DNA of 64,000 nt from an uncultured Senegalimassilia sp. (GCA_934630815.1 CAKTWI010000003.1:1-64000); one strand, 5' to 3'; positions 17,490 through 26,643 are shown, counted from the stretch's first letter. Numbers and translations are program-made. Notes: generated by a model not told the origin, from the letters alone.

Positions 17490-17964
17490 CGGCGCAAGAG
17501 CAACGCGGGGCCAAGCCCGCCCGGCGCGAATGGCGCCCACCATCACTCGAAGCAAGTTCTGGGGGGGTTTCGGAGGCCGAAAACGCCCAAACGGAGAACC
17601 CGGGCGTTCGCGACCTGGGGTTTTACTGAAAGATTGTGCTACGGCGCTCGGAAAACCGCCCAGAAGTCCAGTGACCATGACGCGAAAGGCCCTGTTTTCC
17701 TGCGAAACAACCCAGAACCAGCACCCTACGTGCATGGGAGGGTTTCGGCAACGAACGCCCCGGCGCGCACCGCTCCCGCGCCCTAGACCCCCTCCCCCGC
17801 TTTCCCGGCGCTTCACCTGGCGATTCCCCGCTTTCCCCGCTTACAATATAATGACGATTGCATAAAGGACGCCATCTCGCCATTATGTTTGTGGCATGAT
17901 GGACCATCGGTAAATTCGCGGCTTATCGCCGCCATGATATGGAACAGCGTTGCAAGGAGCGGTA
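17490..17964. other. Intergenic region before the fhaA operon
   Basis: 475 bp with no convincing gene. A TATAAT (17847-17852) about 110 bp before the fhaA start is a candidate -10 box for the five-gene operon, without a good -35. No terminator with a T run was recognised for the LuxR gene. Confidence 0.4.
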
Positions 17965-19140
17965 ATGGGCATCTTCTCGAAGTTCGAAGGCAAAATGGAG
18001 GACACGTTCGAGGGCACGGCGGACAAGATGTTCGACGCCCCCATCTCCCCCGTTCAGATCGCCAAGAAGGCCGAAAAGCAGATGCGCCGCGAAAAGATGG
18101 TCGGCGCCGGCAAGCAGTACGCCCCCACGCTCTACACCGTGCTGGTCAACCCCGACGACGACCGCCGTCTGTTCGGCTACTACCCCACGCTCGCGGGTGA
18201 AACGGAAACCTACCTGGCGGCGAAGGCCTCCGAGCAGGGCCTGACCATGGACGGCCAGCCGCTCGTGCGCTTCATCGTGGACGAGGGCCTCAAGCACGGC
18301 AAGTTCGACGTCATCGCCGAAGCCGTCGCCGCGCCCATCATCTCCCAGCTGCGCAACGAGGAGATGGAGCGCTACGGCCTGGGCGGGGCGAACGCCGGCT
18401 ACGGCGCAGCCGCCGCATACCCTGCGCAGCAGTTCGGCCGCGCAGGCGCAGCCATGCCCGACCAGCGCTTCAACCAGTACGACCAATATGACCAGCACGA
18501 TCAATACGGTCAGTACGACCAATACGATCAGTACGGCAACCAGGGCTATCAGCAGATGCCCGCCGGAAACGGCTGGGAGGCCCAGGGCTACCAGGCTCCC
18601 GCGCAAGAATCTTGGGACCAGCCCGCTGTCGCCCCCGATTACGCCGCGGCGCAGCAAGCCGCGGCCGGTGCGGTCGACCAGTTCAACGCCTATGCCGCCG
18701 GTGCCGCCCCTGCAGCAGCCGCTGCCGGCTACGCCGCAGGTCAGGCTGCCGCTGCCGCTCCGCGACCCCAGGCCATGCCGCAACAGGCCGCCAACACCGT
18801 AATGTTCGCCGGCGCCGGCGTCCCGGGCCAGCAGCCCGCCCAGCCGCAGCAGGCATCCCGCGCACGCCTGATCGACACGGCCGCCAACCGCGCCATCGAC
18901 CTGGCAAGCGCCCGCGTCACGCTCGGCCGCGAGTCGCGCAACGACATCACCATCCCCGACATCAACGTGTCGCGCACCCATGCCGAGATCTCCCTGAGCC
19001 CGCAGGGCGCATGGGTCATCACCGACCTGGGCTCCACCAACGGCACGTACGTCAACGGGCGCGCCGTCGCCAGCCAGCCGCTGAACGAGGGCGATCACAT
19101 CGCCATGGGGTCCACGAACTTCGTCTTCACGTTGGCCTAA
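17965..19140 (+). CDS. fhaA: FhaA-type protein (DUF3662 plus C-terminal FHA domain)
   Basis: 391 aa; ATG at 17965 preceded by AAGGAG. Residues 1-125 form the DUF3662 domain (MGIFSKFEGKMEDTFEGTADKMF...ISPVQIAKKAEKQM). The middle is low-complexity, rich in Gln/Tyr/Asp (YDQ repeats near 172-195) and Ala/Gln. The last 90 residues are an FHA phosphothreonine-binding domain: VTLGRESRNDITI, NVSRTHAEI, GSTNGTYVNG. In mycobacteria FhaA binds phosphorylated MviN and links PknB signalling to peptidoglycan synthesis. First gene of the fhaA-fhaB-pstP-rodA::pbpA-pknB operon. Confidence 0.9.
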   Translation: MGIFSKFEGKMEDTFEGTADKMFDAPISPVQIAKKAEKQMRREKMVGAGKQYAPTLYTVLVNPDDDRRLFGYYPTLAGETETYLAAKASEQGLTMDGQPLVRFIVDEGLKHGKFDVIAEAVAAPIISQLRNEEMERYGLGGANAGYGAAAAYPAQQFGRAGAAMPDQRFNQYDQYDQHDQYGQYDQYDQYGNQGYQQMPAGNGWEAQGYQAPAQESWDQPAVAPDYAAAQQAAAGAVDQFNAYAAGAAPAAAAAGYAAGQAAAAAPRPQAMPQQAANTVMFAGAGVPGQQPAQPQQASRARLIDTAANRAIDLASARVTLGRESRNDITIPDINVSRTHAEISLSPQGAWVITDLGSTNGTYVNGRAVASQPLNEGDHIAMGSTNFVFTLA

Positions 19141-19161
19141 GCGAAAGCGAGAGGATTCCCC

Positions 19162-19575
19162 GTGATCGATTACGCGCTGCTTCTCATCCGCCTGCTGTTC
19201 GTCGCGCTGCTGTACCTGTTCCTGTTCGCCATTATGAAAACCGGCATCGGGGCGGTGCGCGGCCAGCGCAAACGCGAACGCACGTGGAGCCTTTCGGTCG
19301 AAAAGGGCCCGAAGGAGCTGCGCGGCGTATCCATCGTGGTGCGCGGCCCGGTCATCGTGGGCCGCAACCCCGGGGCCGACATCGTCATCGGCGCGGGCTA
19401 CGTCTCCGGCAGGCATGCCCGCTTCAGCCTCATGGGGCAGAACCTGTTCGTGGAGGACCTGGGGTCCACCAACGGCACGGCCGTGAACGGCCAGTTCATC
19501 AACGAGCCCACCGCCTTGCGTAACGGGGACACCGTCAACGTGGGCGACGTGGCCATTCGCGTGAGGTTTGCATAA
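19162..19575 (+). CDS. fhaB: FhaB/FipA-type membrane FHA-domain protein
   Basis: 137 aa from a GTG with GAGAGG upstream. A single N-terminal membrane segment (LLLIRLLFVALLYLFLFAIM) is followed by a basic stretch and an FHA domain (VIVGRNPGADIVI, VSGRHARFSL, STNGTAVNG). It should dock Thr-phosphorylated partners at the membrane, probably targets of PknB. Its stop TAA overlaps the ATG of the phosphatase gene by one base, so the two are co-translated. Confidence 0.88.
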   Translation: MIDYALLLIRLLFVALLYLFLFAIMKTGIGAVRGQRKRERTWSLSVEKGPKELRGVSIVVRGPVIVGRNPGADIVIGAGYVSGRHARFSLMGQNLFVEDLGSTNGTAVNGQFINEPTALRNGDTVNVGDVAIRVRFA

Positions 19576-20795
19576 TGTCCCGTGATAAACGTTCTTACCG
19601 CTCCACTCAACGCACGCGCAGAGGCGCCGTCACCACGTTCGGAAGCCGAACCGACGTCGGCTGCGTGCGCGACCACAACGAGGACAGCCTGGTGGTGGCC
19701 CCGCCGCTGTTCGCCGTCGCCGATGGCATGGGCGGCCACGCCGCAGGCGAGGTAGCATCGGAGATAGCGGTGAACGTGCTGGCCGAGCTGGCCCCGAAGG
19801 ATCTTGACGGCGCTGCCCTCGAGCACGCCGTCGAAGAAGCCAACCACGAGATCATCCGCGCGGCGCGCGATGGGCGCGGCCGCGAAGGCATGGGCACCAC
19901 CCTTACCGCTTGCATGCTGGAAAATGAGCGCCTCATCATCGCACAGGTCGGCGACTCGCGCGCCTACCTGCTGCATCACGGCAAGCTGCAGCAGCTTACG
20001 CGCGACCATAGCCTTATGGCCGACATGATCGAGGCCGGCCAGCTCACCCCCGAGGAAGCGCGCCATCATCCGCAGCGCTCCGTCATCACGCGCGCGCTCG
20101 GGTCCGATCCCAACACGCGCCCCGATATGTACGAAATCAACGTCGAAACGGGCGATCGCCTGCTCGTATGCTCCGACGGCCTGTCGTCTATGATCGAGGA
20201 CGAGCAGATCGAAGCCGTCATGCGACGCGTGCCCGACCCGCAACGCTGCGCATCGCAGCTGGTCAACGAGGCAATCGCCGCCGGCGGCCACGACAACGTC
20301 ACCGTCATCGTCTCCAACGTCACCGGATTCGCCGAGAAGCGCCGCCGCAAGCTGGCGCGCAAGACGAAGTTTTCCGTGGCGCTGGTGCTCGCGTTGTTCC
20401 TGGCCATCCTGGGCGGCGGCGCGTGGGGCGTGCACACATGGCTTCACACCACCGCATACCTGGGCGAGGACAACGGCAAGGTGGCCGTTTACGAGGGCAT
20501 TCCCGCCGATTTCCTGGGCATGCACCTATATAAGCAGCAAGAAGTCACCGACGTGAGCGTCGACAGCCTGCAACCCGGCACAGCATCGCGCCTGGAGGAG
20601 GGCATCCGCGTGGACAACATGGACGCCGCGCATGACCTGGTGCAGCAATATCGCGACGAAGCGGCCCAGCGCAGCAAGCCGGAAGGCTCGGAGCAGGCCA
20701 CATCCACGCAGGCAAGCGGCACCACGACCACCAACGACGCCGCCGCGAACGCGCCGGCGGTCTCCACGCAAACCGCCACGGGAACGCAGAGGTAG
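19575..20795 (+). CDS. pstP: PP2C-family Ser/Thr phosphatase, PstP type
   Basis: 406 aa. The PP2C metal-binding signature is intact: VGCVRDHNEDS, FAVADGMGGHAAGE, GTTLTA, QVGDSRAYLL, CSDGLSS and GGHDNVTVIV. One transmembrane segment (about residues 263-287, SVALVLALFLAILGGGAWGV) is followed by an extracytoplasmic tail ending in a Thr/Ala-rich stretch. In actinobacteria PstP dephosphorylates PknA/PknB and their substrates, including FHA partners. Third gene in the operon. Confidence 0.92.
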   Translation: MSRDKRSYRSTQRTRRGAVTTFGSRTDVGCVRDHNEDSLVVAPPLFAVADGMGGHAAGEVASEIAVNVLAELAPKDLDGAALEHAVEEANHEIIRAARDGRGREGMGTTLTACMLENERLIIAQVGDSRAYLLHHGKLQQLTRDHSLMADMIEAGQLTPEEARHHPQRSVITRALGSDPNTRPDMYEINVETGDRLLVCSDGLSSMIEDEQIEAVMRRVPDPQRCASQLVNEAIAAGGHDNVTVIVSNVTGFAEKRRRKLARKTKFSVALVLALFLAILGGGAWGVHTWLHTTAYLGEDNGKVAVYEGIPADFLGMHLYKQQEVTDVSVDSLQPGTASRLEEGIRVDNMDAAHDLVQQYRDEAAQRSKPEGSEQATSTQASGTTTTNDAAANAPAVSTQTATGTQR

Positions 20796-20801
20796 CGCAT
20801 C

Positions 20802-23597
20802 ATGTCCCGTCGCAACATAGAACTCGTCCTTCTGCTGGTGGCGGCCCCGGTCGTCGCGCTGTTGTTCGTCATGATCGCCATCAACGAGGGCCAGCAGGTC
20901 AACGTCGATTCGCTCAGCGTGCCCATCGGCATCTTCGCCGCCTTCGTGGTGGCCCACCTTGCCGTGCGCAAGCTCGCACCCGGCGCCGACCCCGCCCTGC
21001 TTCCCCTGGCGTTCGGCCTATCGGGCATCGGCATCGCCTTCATCACGCGCATCGCGCCGTTCACGGACGCGCCCAACATGGCGCAAGGCCAGGTGGTCTG
21101 GCTGTTCGTGGGCGTGGCCTGCATGATTGTGGTGCTGGCTCTGTTCCGCAACCTCGATAAGATCGCCAACTATAAATACACCCTCATGCTCGTGGGCATC
21201 CTTTTGCTGCTCTCGCCGATGGTCCCCGGCCTTGGCCAGGAGATCTACGGCAGCCGCATCTGGCTGCACATCGGCGGCTTTTCCTTCCAGCCCGGCGAGA
21301 TCGCCAAGATCGTCATCGTCCTGTTCATGGCAAGCTATCTGGCCGAGAACCGCGAACTGCTGTCCGTGTTCACCGTGCGCATGGGCCCGTTCCACCTGCC
21401 CGACATCCGATCGCTGCTGCCGCTCCTGCTTATGTGGGGCGTGGCCATGGTCATCGTAGTGTTCGAGAAGGACCTGGGCAGCGCCATGGTGTTCTTCTTC
21501 GTGTTCCTGCTCATGCTCTACGTTGCAACGGGTAAGAAGTTCTACCTGGTGGTGGGCCTGGGTCTGATCACCGTGGGTGCCCTTGCCGCCTACGCGGCCT
21601 TCGGCCACGTGCAGGTGCGCGTGAACACCTGGCTCGACCCGTTCTCCGACGCGCAGAACACCGGCTACCAGCTGTGCCAGGCGCTCTACTCCATCGCCGA
21701 CGGCGACCTGTTCGGCGTGGGCCTGGGCAACGGCCTTGCAGGCGGCACCGATGCGTTCAACGCCATCCCCGTCGTGGAAAGCGACTTCATCTTCGCCGAC
21801 ATCGCCGAGGAGATCGGCCTGCTCGGCGCGGCCGGCGTGCTGCTGCTGTTCCTGTGCTTCGCCATCCGCGGCTTCCTGACCGCGGCGCGCGCGAAGTCCG
21901 ACGTGTCCAGCTTCGTGGCCGTGGGCCTGACGGGCATGATCGTGCTGCAGGCCTTCATCATCGTGGGCGGCGTCACGCGCCTCATCCCGCTGACCGGCCT
22001 CACTCTGCCCTTCATCAGCCAGGGCGGCTCCTCGCTTTTGGGCAGCTTCATCATCGTGGGCTTCCTTTTGCGCGCGGGCGACGAGGCCACGGGCGTGGGC
22101 ACCGAAATGCTCAACGGCACCACCTCCAGCCTGCACTCCAACAGCGTGCTCGGCCGCATCAGCCTGGGCAAGCGCCTGACCAACGGCATGCTGCTGTGCA
22201 GCGCGCTGTTCGCCCTGCTGGTGGCCAACCTCACCATGATCATGGTGGTGCAGGCCGACTCGTACCAAACCATGCCGGGCAACAACCACACGCTCGCCAA
22301 GGAAGCGAAGAGCGAACGCGGCACCATCTCCACCTACGACGGCATCGTGCTGGCGCGCAGCGCCGTGGACGACGACGGCAGCTACGAGCGCATCTACCCC
22401 GCCGGCGACCTGGCCACCCACGTGGTGGGCTACGTGTCGCAGCAGTACGGCACCTCGGGCATCGAGGCCTCGTACAACGAGACCCTGAAGGGCCAGGAGA
22501 GCTTCGCCAGCTGGACCGACGTGCTCAACGACATGGCGGGCGTGGGCTCCGCCGGCAACGACGTCACGCTCACCATCAACTCGAAGATCCAGCAGGCAGC
22601 TCAGGACGCGCTTGCCGGCAACAAGGGCGCCGCGGTGGTCATGGACCCGAAGACCGGAGCCATCCTAGCGCTTGCCAGCGCGCCCACTTATGATGCCGCG
22701 GACTTCGAGCAGGTGATCGCCCAGGCGAACTCCGGCACGGCCGAGACCTCGCTGATCAACCGCGCCACGGGCACGCTGTACGCGCCCGGCTCCACGTTCA
22801 AGATGGTCACCTTGGCCACGGCGCTCGAGGACGACGTGGCAAGCGAGTCCACCACGTTCTCGTCCCCGGGAACCATCACCATCGGCAACGCCACCGTGTC
22901 GAACTTCAACAAGACCAGCTACGGCACGCAAACGCTCGAGCAGGCTACGTGGTGGTCGGCGAACACCGTCTACGGCCAGCTGGGCGTGCAGATGGGCGCC
23001 GATAAGCTGGTGGAAGGCGCCGAGCGCTTCGGGTTCAACCAGGACCTGGACTTCCCCATCGTCATGTACACGTCGCTCATGGCCGACCCAAGCGAAATGA
23101 CCGAATGGGAGACCGCCTGGGCCGCCGCCGGCGAGCCGGTGAACCCCATGAACCATGAAAGCCCGGCCGGCCCGCAGGCCACCGTGCTGCAGATGGCCAT
23201 GGTGGGAAGCGCCATCGCCAACGACGGCGTGGAGATGAAGCCCTACCTGGTGGACGGCGTGTACAACGCCAACGGCCAGCGCAGCTTCACGGCTCAGCCG
23301 GAGAAACTGCGCACCTCCATCAGCTCCGACACCGCAAAGCGCGTCCGCGATATCCTCAAGGGCGTTGTTAAGCAAGGCACCGGCACCGCCGCGCAGATCA
23401 ACGGCGTGGAAGTTGCCGGCAAGACGGGCACGGCCGAGAAGGCCAACAGCAACGACAGCTGGTTTGTGGGCATGGCACCCGCAGACAACGCCGGCGTGGT
23501 GGTTGCCGTGGTCATCGAGGACGGCGACGAAGGCGTGGGCACCCAGAAGGCTCATGACATCTTGCAAACAGCTTTGGAAGTTCAGGGGCTTATATAG
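20802..23597 (+). CDS. RodA-class B PBP fusion (SEDS glycosyltransferase plus transpeptidase)
   Basis: 931 aa, about the sum of RodA (~450) and PbpA (~480). The N-terminal half is a SEDS protein with about ten membrane segments; W-L-D-P...GYQ places the SEDS catalytic Asp at about residue 279, and ISQGGSS follows near 407. A further membrane helix (about 465-490) leads into a class B penicillin-binding protein with S664-T-F-K, S719-A-N and K874-T-G-T. It should polymerise and cross-link peptidoglycan in one chain. Actinobacteria normally encode rodA and pbpA as two adjacent genes; here the reading frame is continuous with no stop or start between them. Confidence 0.92.
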   Translation: MSRRNIELVLLLVAAPVVALLFVMIAINEGQQVNVDSLSVPIGIFAAFVVAHLAVRKLAPGADPALLPLAFGLSGIGIAFITRIAPFTDAPNMAQGQVVWLFVGVACMIVVLALFRNLDKIANYKYTLMLVGILLLLSPMVPGLGQEIYGSRIWLHIGGFSFQPGEIAKIVIVLFMASYLAENRELLSVFTVRMGPFHLPDIRSLLPLLLMWGVAMVIVVFEKDLGSAMVFFFVFLLMLYVATGKKFYLVVGLGLITVGALAAYAAFGHVQVRVNTWLDPFSDAQNTGYQLCQALYSIADGDLFGVGLGNGLAGGTDAFNAIPVVESDFIFADIAEEIGLLGAAGVLLLFLCFAIRGFLTAARAKSDVSSFVAVGLTGMIVLQAFIIVGGVTRLIPLTGLTLPFISQGGSSLLGSFIIVGFLLRAGDEATGVGTEMLNGTTSSLHSNSVLGRISLGKRLTNGMLLCSALFALLVANLTMIMVVQADSYQTMPGNNHTLAKEAKSERGTISTYDGIVLARSAVDDDGSYERIYPAGDLATHVVGYVSQQYGTSGIEASYNETLKGQESFASWTDVLNDMAGVGSAGNDVTLTINSKIQQAAQDALAGNKGAAVVMDPKTGAILALASAPTYDAADFEQVIAQANSGTAETSLINRATGTLYAPGSTFKMVTLATALEDDVASESTTFSSPGTITIGNATVSNFNKTSYGTQTLEQATWWSANTVYGQLGVQMGADKLVEGAERFGFNQDLDFPIVMYTSLMADPSEMTEWETAWAAAGEPVNPMNHESPAGPQATVLQMAMVGSAIANDGVEMKPYLVDGVYNANGQRSFTAQPEKLRTSISSDTAKRVRDILKGVVKQGTGTAAQINGVEVAGKTGTAEKANSNDSWFVGMAPADNAGVVVAVVIEDGDEGVGTQKAHDILQTALEVQGLI

Positions 23598-23672
23598 AAA
23601 AACGATGCTGAGCGGGGTACTATGGGTTTTACTCAAAATTCCGCCCAGCATGTGACCTAAAGGAGTTCAAAC

Positions 23673-25715
23673 GTGACCGGAAACATGATCGGCAGGGTGT
23701 TCAACAACCGCTACCAAATCACCGAGCGCATCGGCATCGGCGGCATGGCCGAGGTGTACCGCGCACAAGACAACGTCTTGGGTCGTTTGGTGGCAGTGAA
23801 GGTCATGCTGCCCCAATATGCCGCAGATGAAAGCTTCACGCAGCGCTTCAAGCAAGAAGCCGCTAGCGCCGCCAACCTGCAAAGCCCCTACATCGTCAAC
23901 GTATACGACTGGGGCCAGGACGAGGGCACGTACTACATCGTCATGGAATACGTGCGCGGCTCCGACCTGAAGACCGCCATCAACCAGCGCGGCGCCATCA
24001 ACCAGCGCAAGGTGGCCGAGATCGGCAGCCAGGTGTGCCAGGCGCTCTCCGTCGCCCACGGCCTCGACATCATCCACCGCGATATCAAGCCGCAAAACAT
24101 CATGGTGCAGCCCGACGGCAACGTGAAGGTCATGGACTTCGGCATCGCACGCGCGAAGAACTCCACGAAGGAGCAGACCTCCAGCGTGCTGGGCACCGCT
24201 CACTATATCTCCCCCGAGCAGGCGCAGGGCAAGGAGCTCACCGCCGCCAGCGACATCTACTCGCTCGGCATCGTGCTGTACGAGTCCGCCACGGGCAAGT
24301 TGCCCTTCGACGGCCCCGATGCGGTCAGCGTCGCCATGAAGCAGGTTCAGGACGAGCCTGTGCCGCCGCGCGAGCTCAACCCTGAGATCGACCCCTCCCT
24401 TGAGGCCATCATCCTCAAGGCCATGTCGAAGAACCCCATGGAGCGCTTCGCAACCGCCAAGGACATGCGCTCTGCCCTGAACGATTACCTGGCCGGCCGA
24501 CCCGTCGCCCTGGGCGCAGGCTTCACCGGCGCGCAGACGCAGATCATGGGCGGCGTGCCCAACATCGGCCCCATGCCCGACGGCACTGCGGTCATGCCCG
24601 CAGTGGGCGGCGCCAACCAGCACGGCGGCAGCTCGCAGAACCATTCCTATATGTCGGACAACACGGCGCCGAAGAAGAAGGGCAAGAAGGTTGCCGCGGT
24701 AGTGGCCGCCGTCGCAGCCGTGGTCGCGCTTATCGCCATCGCCGCGTTCGCCTTGGGTGGAAACAGCAGTTCCGGCGAGCAGATCGAAGTCCCCGACGTC
24801 ACCGGCCAGACGCTCGACCAGGCGAAGTCCGCCATCCAGTCCGCCGGCTTCAAGGTGGGCAACGTCACGCAGTCCTACTCCGACAGCGTCGATTCGGGCA
24901 AGGTTATCAGCCAGGACCCCGCCGCCAAGACCAAGAAGGCGAAGGGCTCCACCATCAACCTGACCGTCTCGCAAGGCTCTCAGGAGATAGAGGTTCCCGA
25001 CCTGGTCGGTAAAACCGCAGATGAGGCTAAGAAACTGCTGCAAGCCAACGGCTTGAAGTACAAGGCAGGCACCGCGGAATATTCCGACAGCGTCGAGAAG
25101 GACCGCATCGCGCGCCAGGACGTCGCCGCAGGTTCCAAGGTCGCCAAGGATACCGTTGTCACCTACTACCTGTCGCTCGGCTCCGAGGGCACCAGCGTGC
25201 CCGACGTCGTCGGCCAGACCCGCAGCAGCGCCACCGCAACCCTGAACAACGCCGGCTTCTACGTCACCGTCGACCAGCAGTACTCCGATACCGTCGAAGA
25301 GGGCGTCGTCATCAGCCAGACCCCGTCCAGCGGCAGCAAGCTCAAGGCCGAGGGTACCGTGAACATCGTGGTGTCGAAGGGCAAGGAAAGCAAGGCCGTG
25401 AGCGTGCCCAGCGTCGTCGGCCAGTCCGAGGGCAGCGCCATGACCACGCTCAACAACGCGGGCTTCAAGGTGACCACCGAGTACCAGGCCAGCAGCTCCG
25501 TCTCCTCGGGCAACGTCATCAGCCAGACGCCCACCAGCGGCACCGAGCTCGATCCCGGTAAGACCGTGCACCTGGTCATCAGCACAGGTTCCGGCAGCTC
25601 CACCAACGGCGGCTCTGGCAACAACAGCTCCACCAACGGCGGCTCCGGCGACAACAGCACGAACGGCGGCGGCTCCAGCTCCAACACCAATGGAGGCAGC
25701 AACTCCAGCTACTAA
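23673..25715 (+). CDS. pknB: PknB-type Ser/Thr kinase with four PASTA repeats
   Basis: 680 aa from GTG 23673 with AAGGAG seven bases upstream. Kinase: G-loop IGIGGMAEVY, Lys43 (VAVK), HRDIKPQN with Asp137, DFG with Asp155, activation loop TSSVLGTAHYISPEQ. A membrane segment (about 338-360) is followed outside by four PASTA domains beginning near VPDVTGQT, VPDLVGKT, VPDVVGQT and VPSVVGQS. The protein ends in a Ser/Asn/Gly tail (STNGGSG units). PASTA domains sense peptidoglycan fragments. Only one kinase lies in the cluster (no separate pknA). Last gene of the operon. Confidence 0.94.
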   Translation: MTGNMIGRVFNNRYQITERIGIGGMAEVYRAQDNVLGRLVAVKVMLPQYAADESFTQRFKQEAASAANLQSPYIVNVYDWGQDEGTYYIVMEYVRGSDLKTAINQRGAINQRKVAEIGSQVCQALSVAHGLDIIHRDIKPQNIMVQPDGNVKVMDFGIARAKNSTKEQTSSVLGTAHYISPEQAQGKELTAASDIYSLGIVLYESATGKLPFDGPDAVSVAMKQVQDEPVPPRELNPEIDPSLEAIILKAMSKNPMERFATAKDMRSALNDYLAGRPVALGAGFTGAQTQIMGGVPNIGPMPDGTAVMPAVGGANQHGGSSQNHSYMSDNTAPKKKGKKVAAVVAAVAAVVALIAIAAFALGGNSSSGEQIEVPDVTGQTLDQAKSAIQSAGFKVGNVTQSYSDSVDSGKVISQDPAAKTKKAKGSTINLTVSQGSQEIEVPDLVGKTADEAKKLLQANGLKYKAGTAEYSDSVEKDRIARQDVAAGSKVAKDTVVTYYLSLGSEGTSVPDVVGQTRSSATATLNNAGFYVTVDQQYSDTVEEGVVISQTPSSGSKLKAEGTVNIVVSKGKESKAVSVPSVVGQSEGSAMTTLNNAGFKVTTEYQASSSVSSGNVISQTPTSGTELDPGKTVHLVISTGSGSSTNGGSGNNSSTNGGSGDNSTNGGGSSSNTNGGSNSSY

Positions 25716-25748
25716 AACCAACGGCAAGCGTCTCCCGTTTGCCTCGCA

Positions 25749-25778
25749 AAGAAAGGACCTCGTTAGGGGTCCTTTCTT
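25749..25778 (+). terminator. Terminator of the pknB operon
   Basis: 11-bp perfect stem (25749-25759 with 25768-25778), 33 bp past the pknB stop. The 3' arm itself is T-rich. Confidence 0.8.
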
Positions 25779-26131
25779 CATGTCCAAGAGAGATCGCATT
25801 CAACTTTCGGATTTGTAGGGAGAGATGCGCACCCAGGTGCACAGGGAACGCGACACGCGAACATGAACAGAACGCGAACAGGGGACGGAAGTGCGTTCGC
25901 GTCTGCAGAACACAATGCGCGTGCGGTCCGGAGGCGTCAGTGCAGAAACAGAGACGCGCCGCCGGCGCAAGATGAACAGGGGACGGAGGTGTGTTCACGG
26001 CAAGGTAACACGTTCCCAAAAGGCTATAGCGCGAACGCACCTCCGTCCCCTGTTCAGTCGCCCTGCCGTGTTTGCTAGCGGCACCCGGCGACGCTAATCG
26101 CAAAAAATTTGATATTGGCCGAAATTAGGTG
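25779..26131. repeat. Intergenic region with three REP-like units
   Basis: Three copies of a 25-nt unit with core GAACAGGGGACGGARGTG: direct copies at 25876-25900 and 25974-25998, inverted copy at 26031-26055. In each, short ends (GAAC/GTTC) can pair so the G-rich core forms a hairpin loop. This layout resembles a REP/BIME cluster. No transposase is nearby and no gene is seen. Confidence 0.6.
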
Positions 26132-26160
26132 TTGACTCATTACCGATATACGCGCATAAT
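26132..26160 (+). promoter_or_regulatory. Promoter of the tRNA-Arg pair
   Basis: TTGACT (26132-26137), 17-bp spacer and CATAAT (26155-26160), 20 bp before the first tRNA base, in an A+T-rich stretch. Confidence 0.8.
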
Positions 26161-26180
26161 ATTCGTTGCTGTTTCGATGT

Positions 26181-26257
26181 GCGCCGTTACCTCAGCTGGA
26201 TAGAGGGACTGACTACGAATCAGTACGTCGGGGGTTCGAATCCCTCACGGCGCACCA
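26181..26257 (+). tRNA. tRNA-Arg (ACG), copy 1
   Basis: 77 nt including encoded CCA. Acceptor GCGCCGT/ACGGCGC, D-loop AGCTGGATA, anticodon loop CTACGAA (anticodon ACG) and T-loop TTCGAAT are all present. The A34 would be converted to inosine by TadA. Confidence 0.95.
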
Positions 26258-26281
26258 TTTTAACAGCGCGTTTGACAATGT

Positions 26282-26358
26282 GCGCCGTTACCTCAGCTGG
26301 ATAGAGGGACTGACTACGAATCAGTACGTCGGGGGTTCGAATCCCTCACGGCGCACCA
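26282..26358 (+). tRNA. tRNA-Arg (ACG), copy 2
   Basis: Identical to the first copy over all 77 nt and 24 bp downstream of it. A recent tandem duplication or gene conversion keeps the two the same; both share one promoter and terminator. Confidence 0.95.
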
Positions 26359-26372
26359 CTTAGCTTGAAATT

Positions 26373-26410
26373 CCGCAATGGCTCCACCGAGCACATGCGG
26401 TTTTTTGTTT
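26373..26410 (+). terminator. Terminator of the tRNA-Arg unit
   Basis: CCGCA...TGCGG stem with inner GCTC/GAGC pairs (26373-26400) followed by TTTTTTGTTT. Confidence 0.85.
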
Positions 26411-26468
26411 TATAGGCCAAAGAAAGGAACCCTGTTGAAGGTTCGAAAACCGAAACCTCACAGTATGT

Positions 26469-26515
26469 AGCCTTCCTTCGACTCCTCCCTTACGTGGCAG
26501 CCGAAGGAGCAGGCT
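26469..26515 (+). promoter_or_regulatory. Large hairpin upstream of the magnesium operon
   Basis: AGCCTTCCTTCG (26469-26480) can pair with CGAAGGAGCAGGCT (26502-26515) with a small bulge and a 21-nt loop. It is not followed by T residues. It lies between the tRNA terminator and a TTGACA (26531-26536) that is the best -35 candidate for the next gene. Function unknown. Confidence 0.4.
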
Positions 26516-26643
26516 GCAACGCGCTCTCGTTTGACAGAAGCTTTACGTACCCATAACGCCGTTGCCGTATGGCAGACGTAGCATTATCTGGCATCCGTAA
26601 AAGCCCCTGCCGAACGCGAGCATGGACAGTAAGGGAATTGATC

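Noticed and set aside
16675..17865. A 396-codon plus-strand frame overlapping the LuxR gene
   Set aside because: It is Arg/Pro/Ala-rich and out of frame with the clear LuxR-type gene; it has no family resemblance.
26181..26358. Attachment site of an integrated element at the tRNA-Arg pair
   Set aside because: No integrase gene, and the second copy is a complete tRNA gene rather than a partial 3' repeat.
26411..26643. M-box (Mg2+) riboswitch upstream of the magnesium genes
   Set aside because: I could not find the conserved M-box core motifs; only a simple hairpin is visible. A covariance-model scan would decide.
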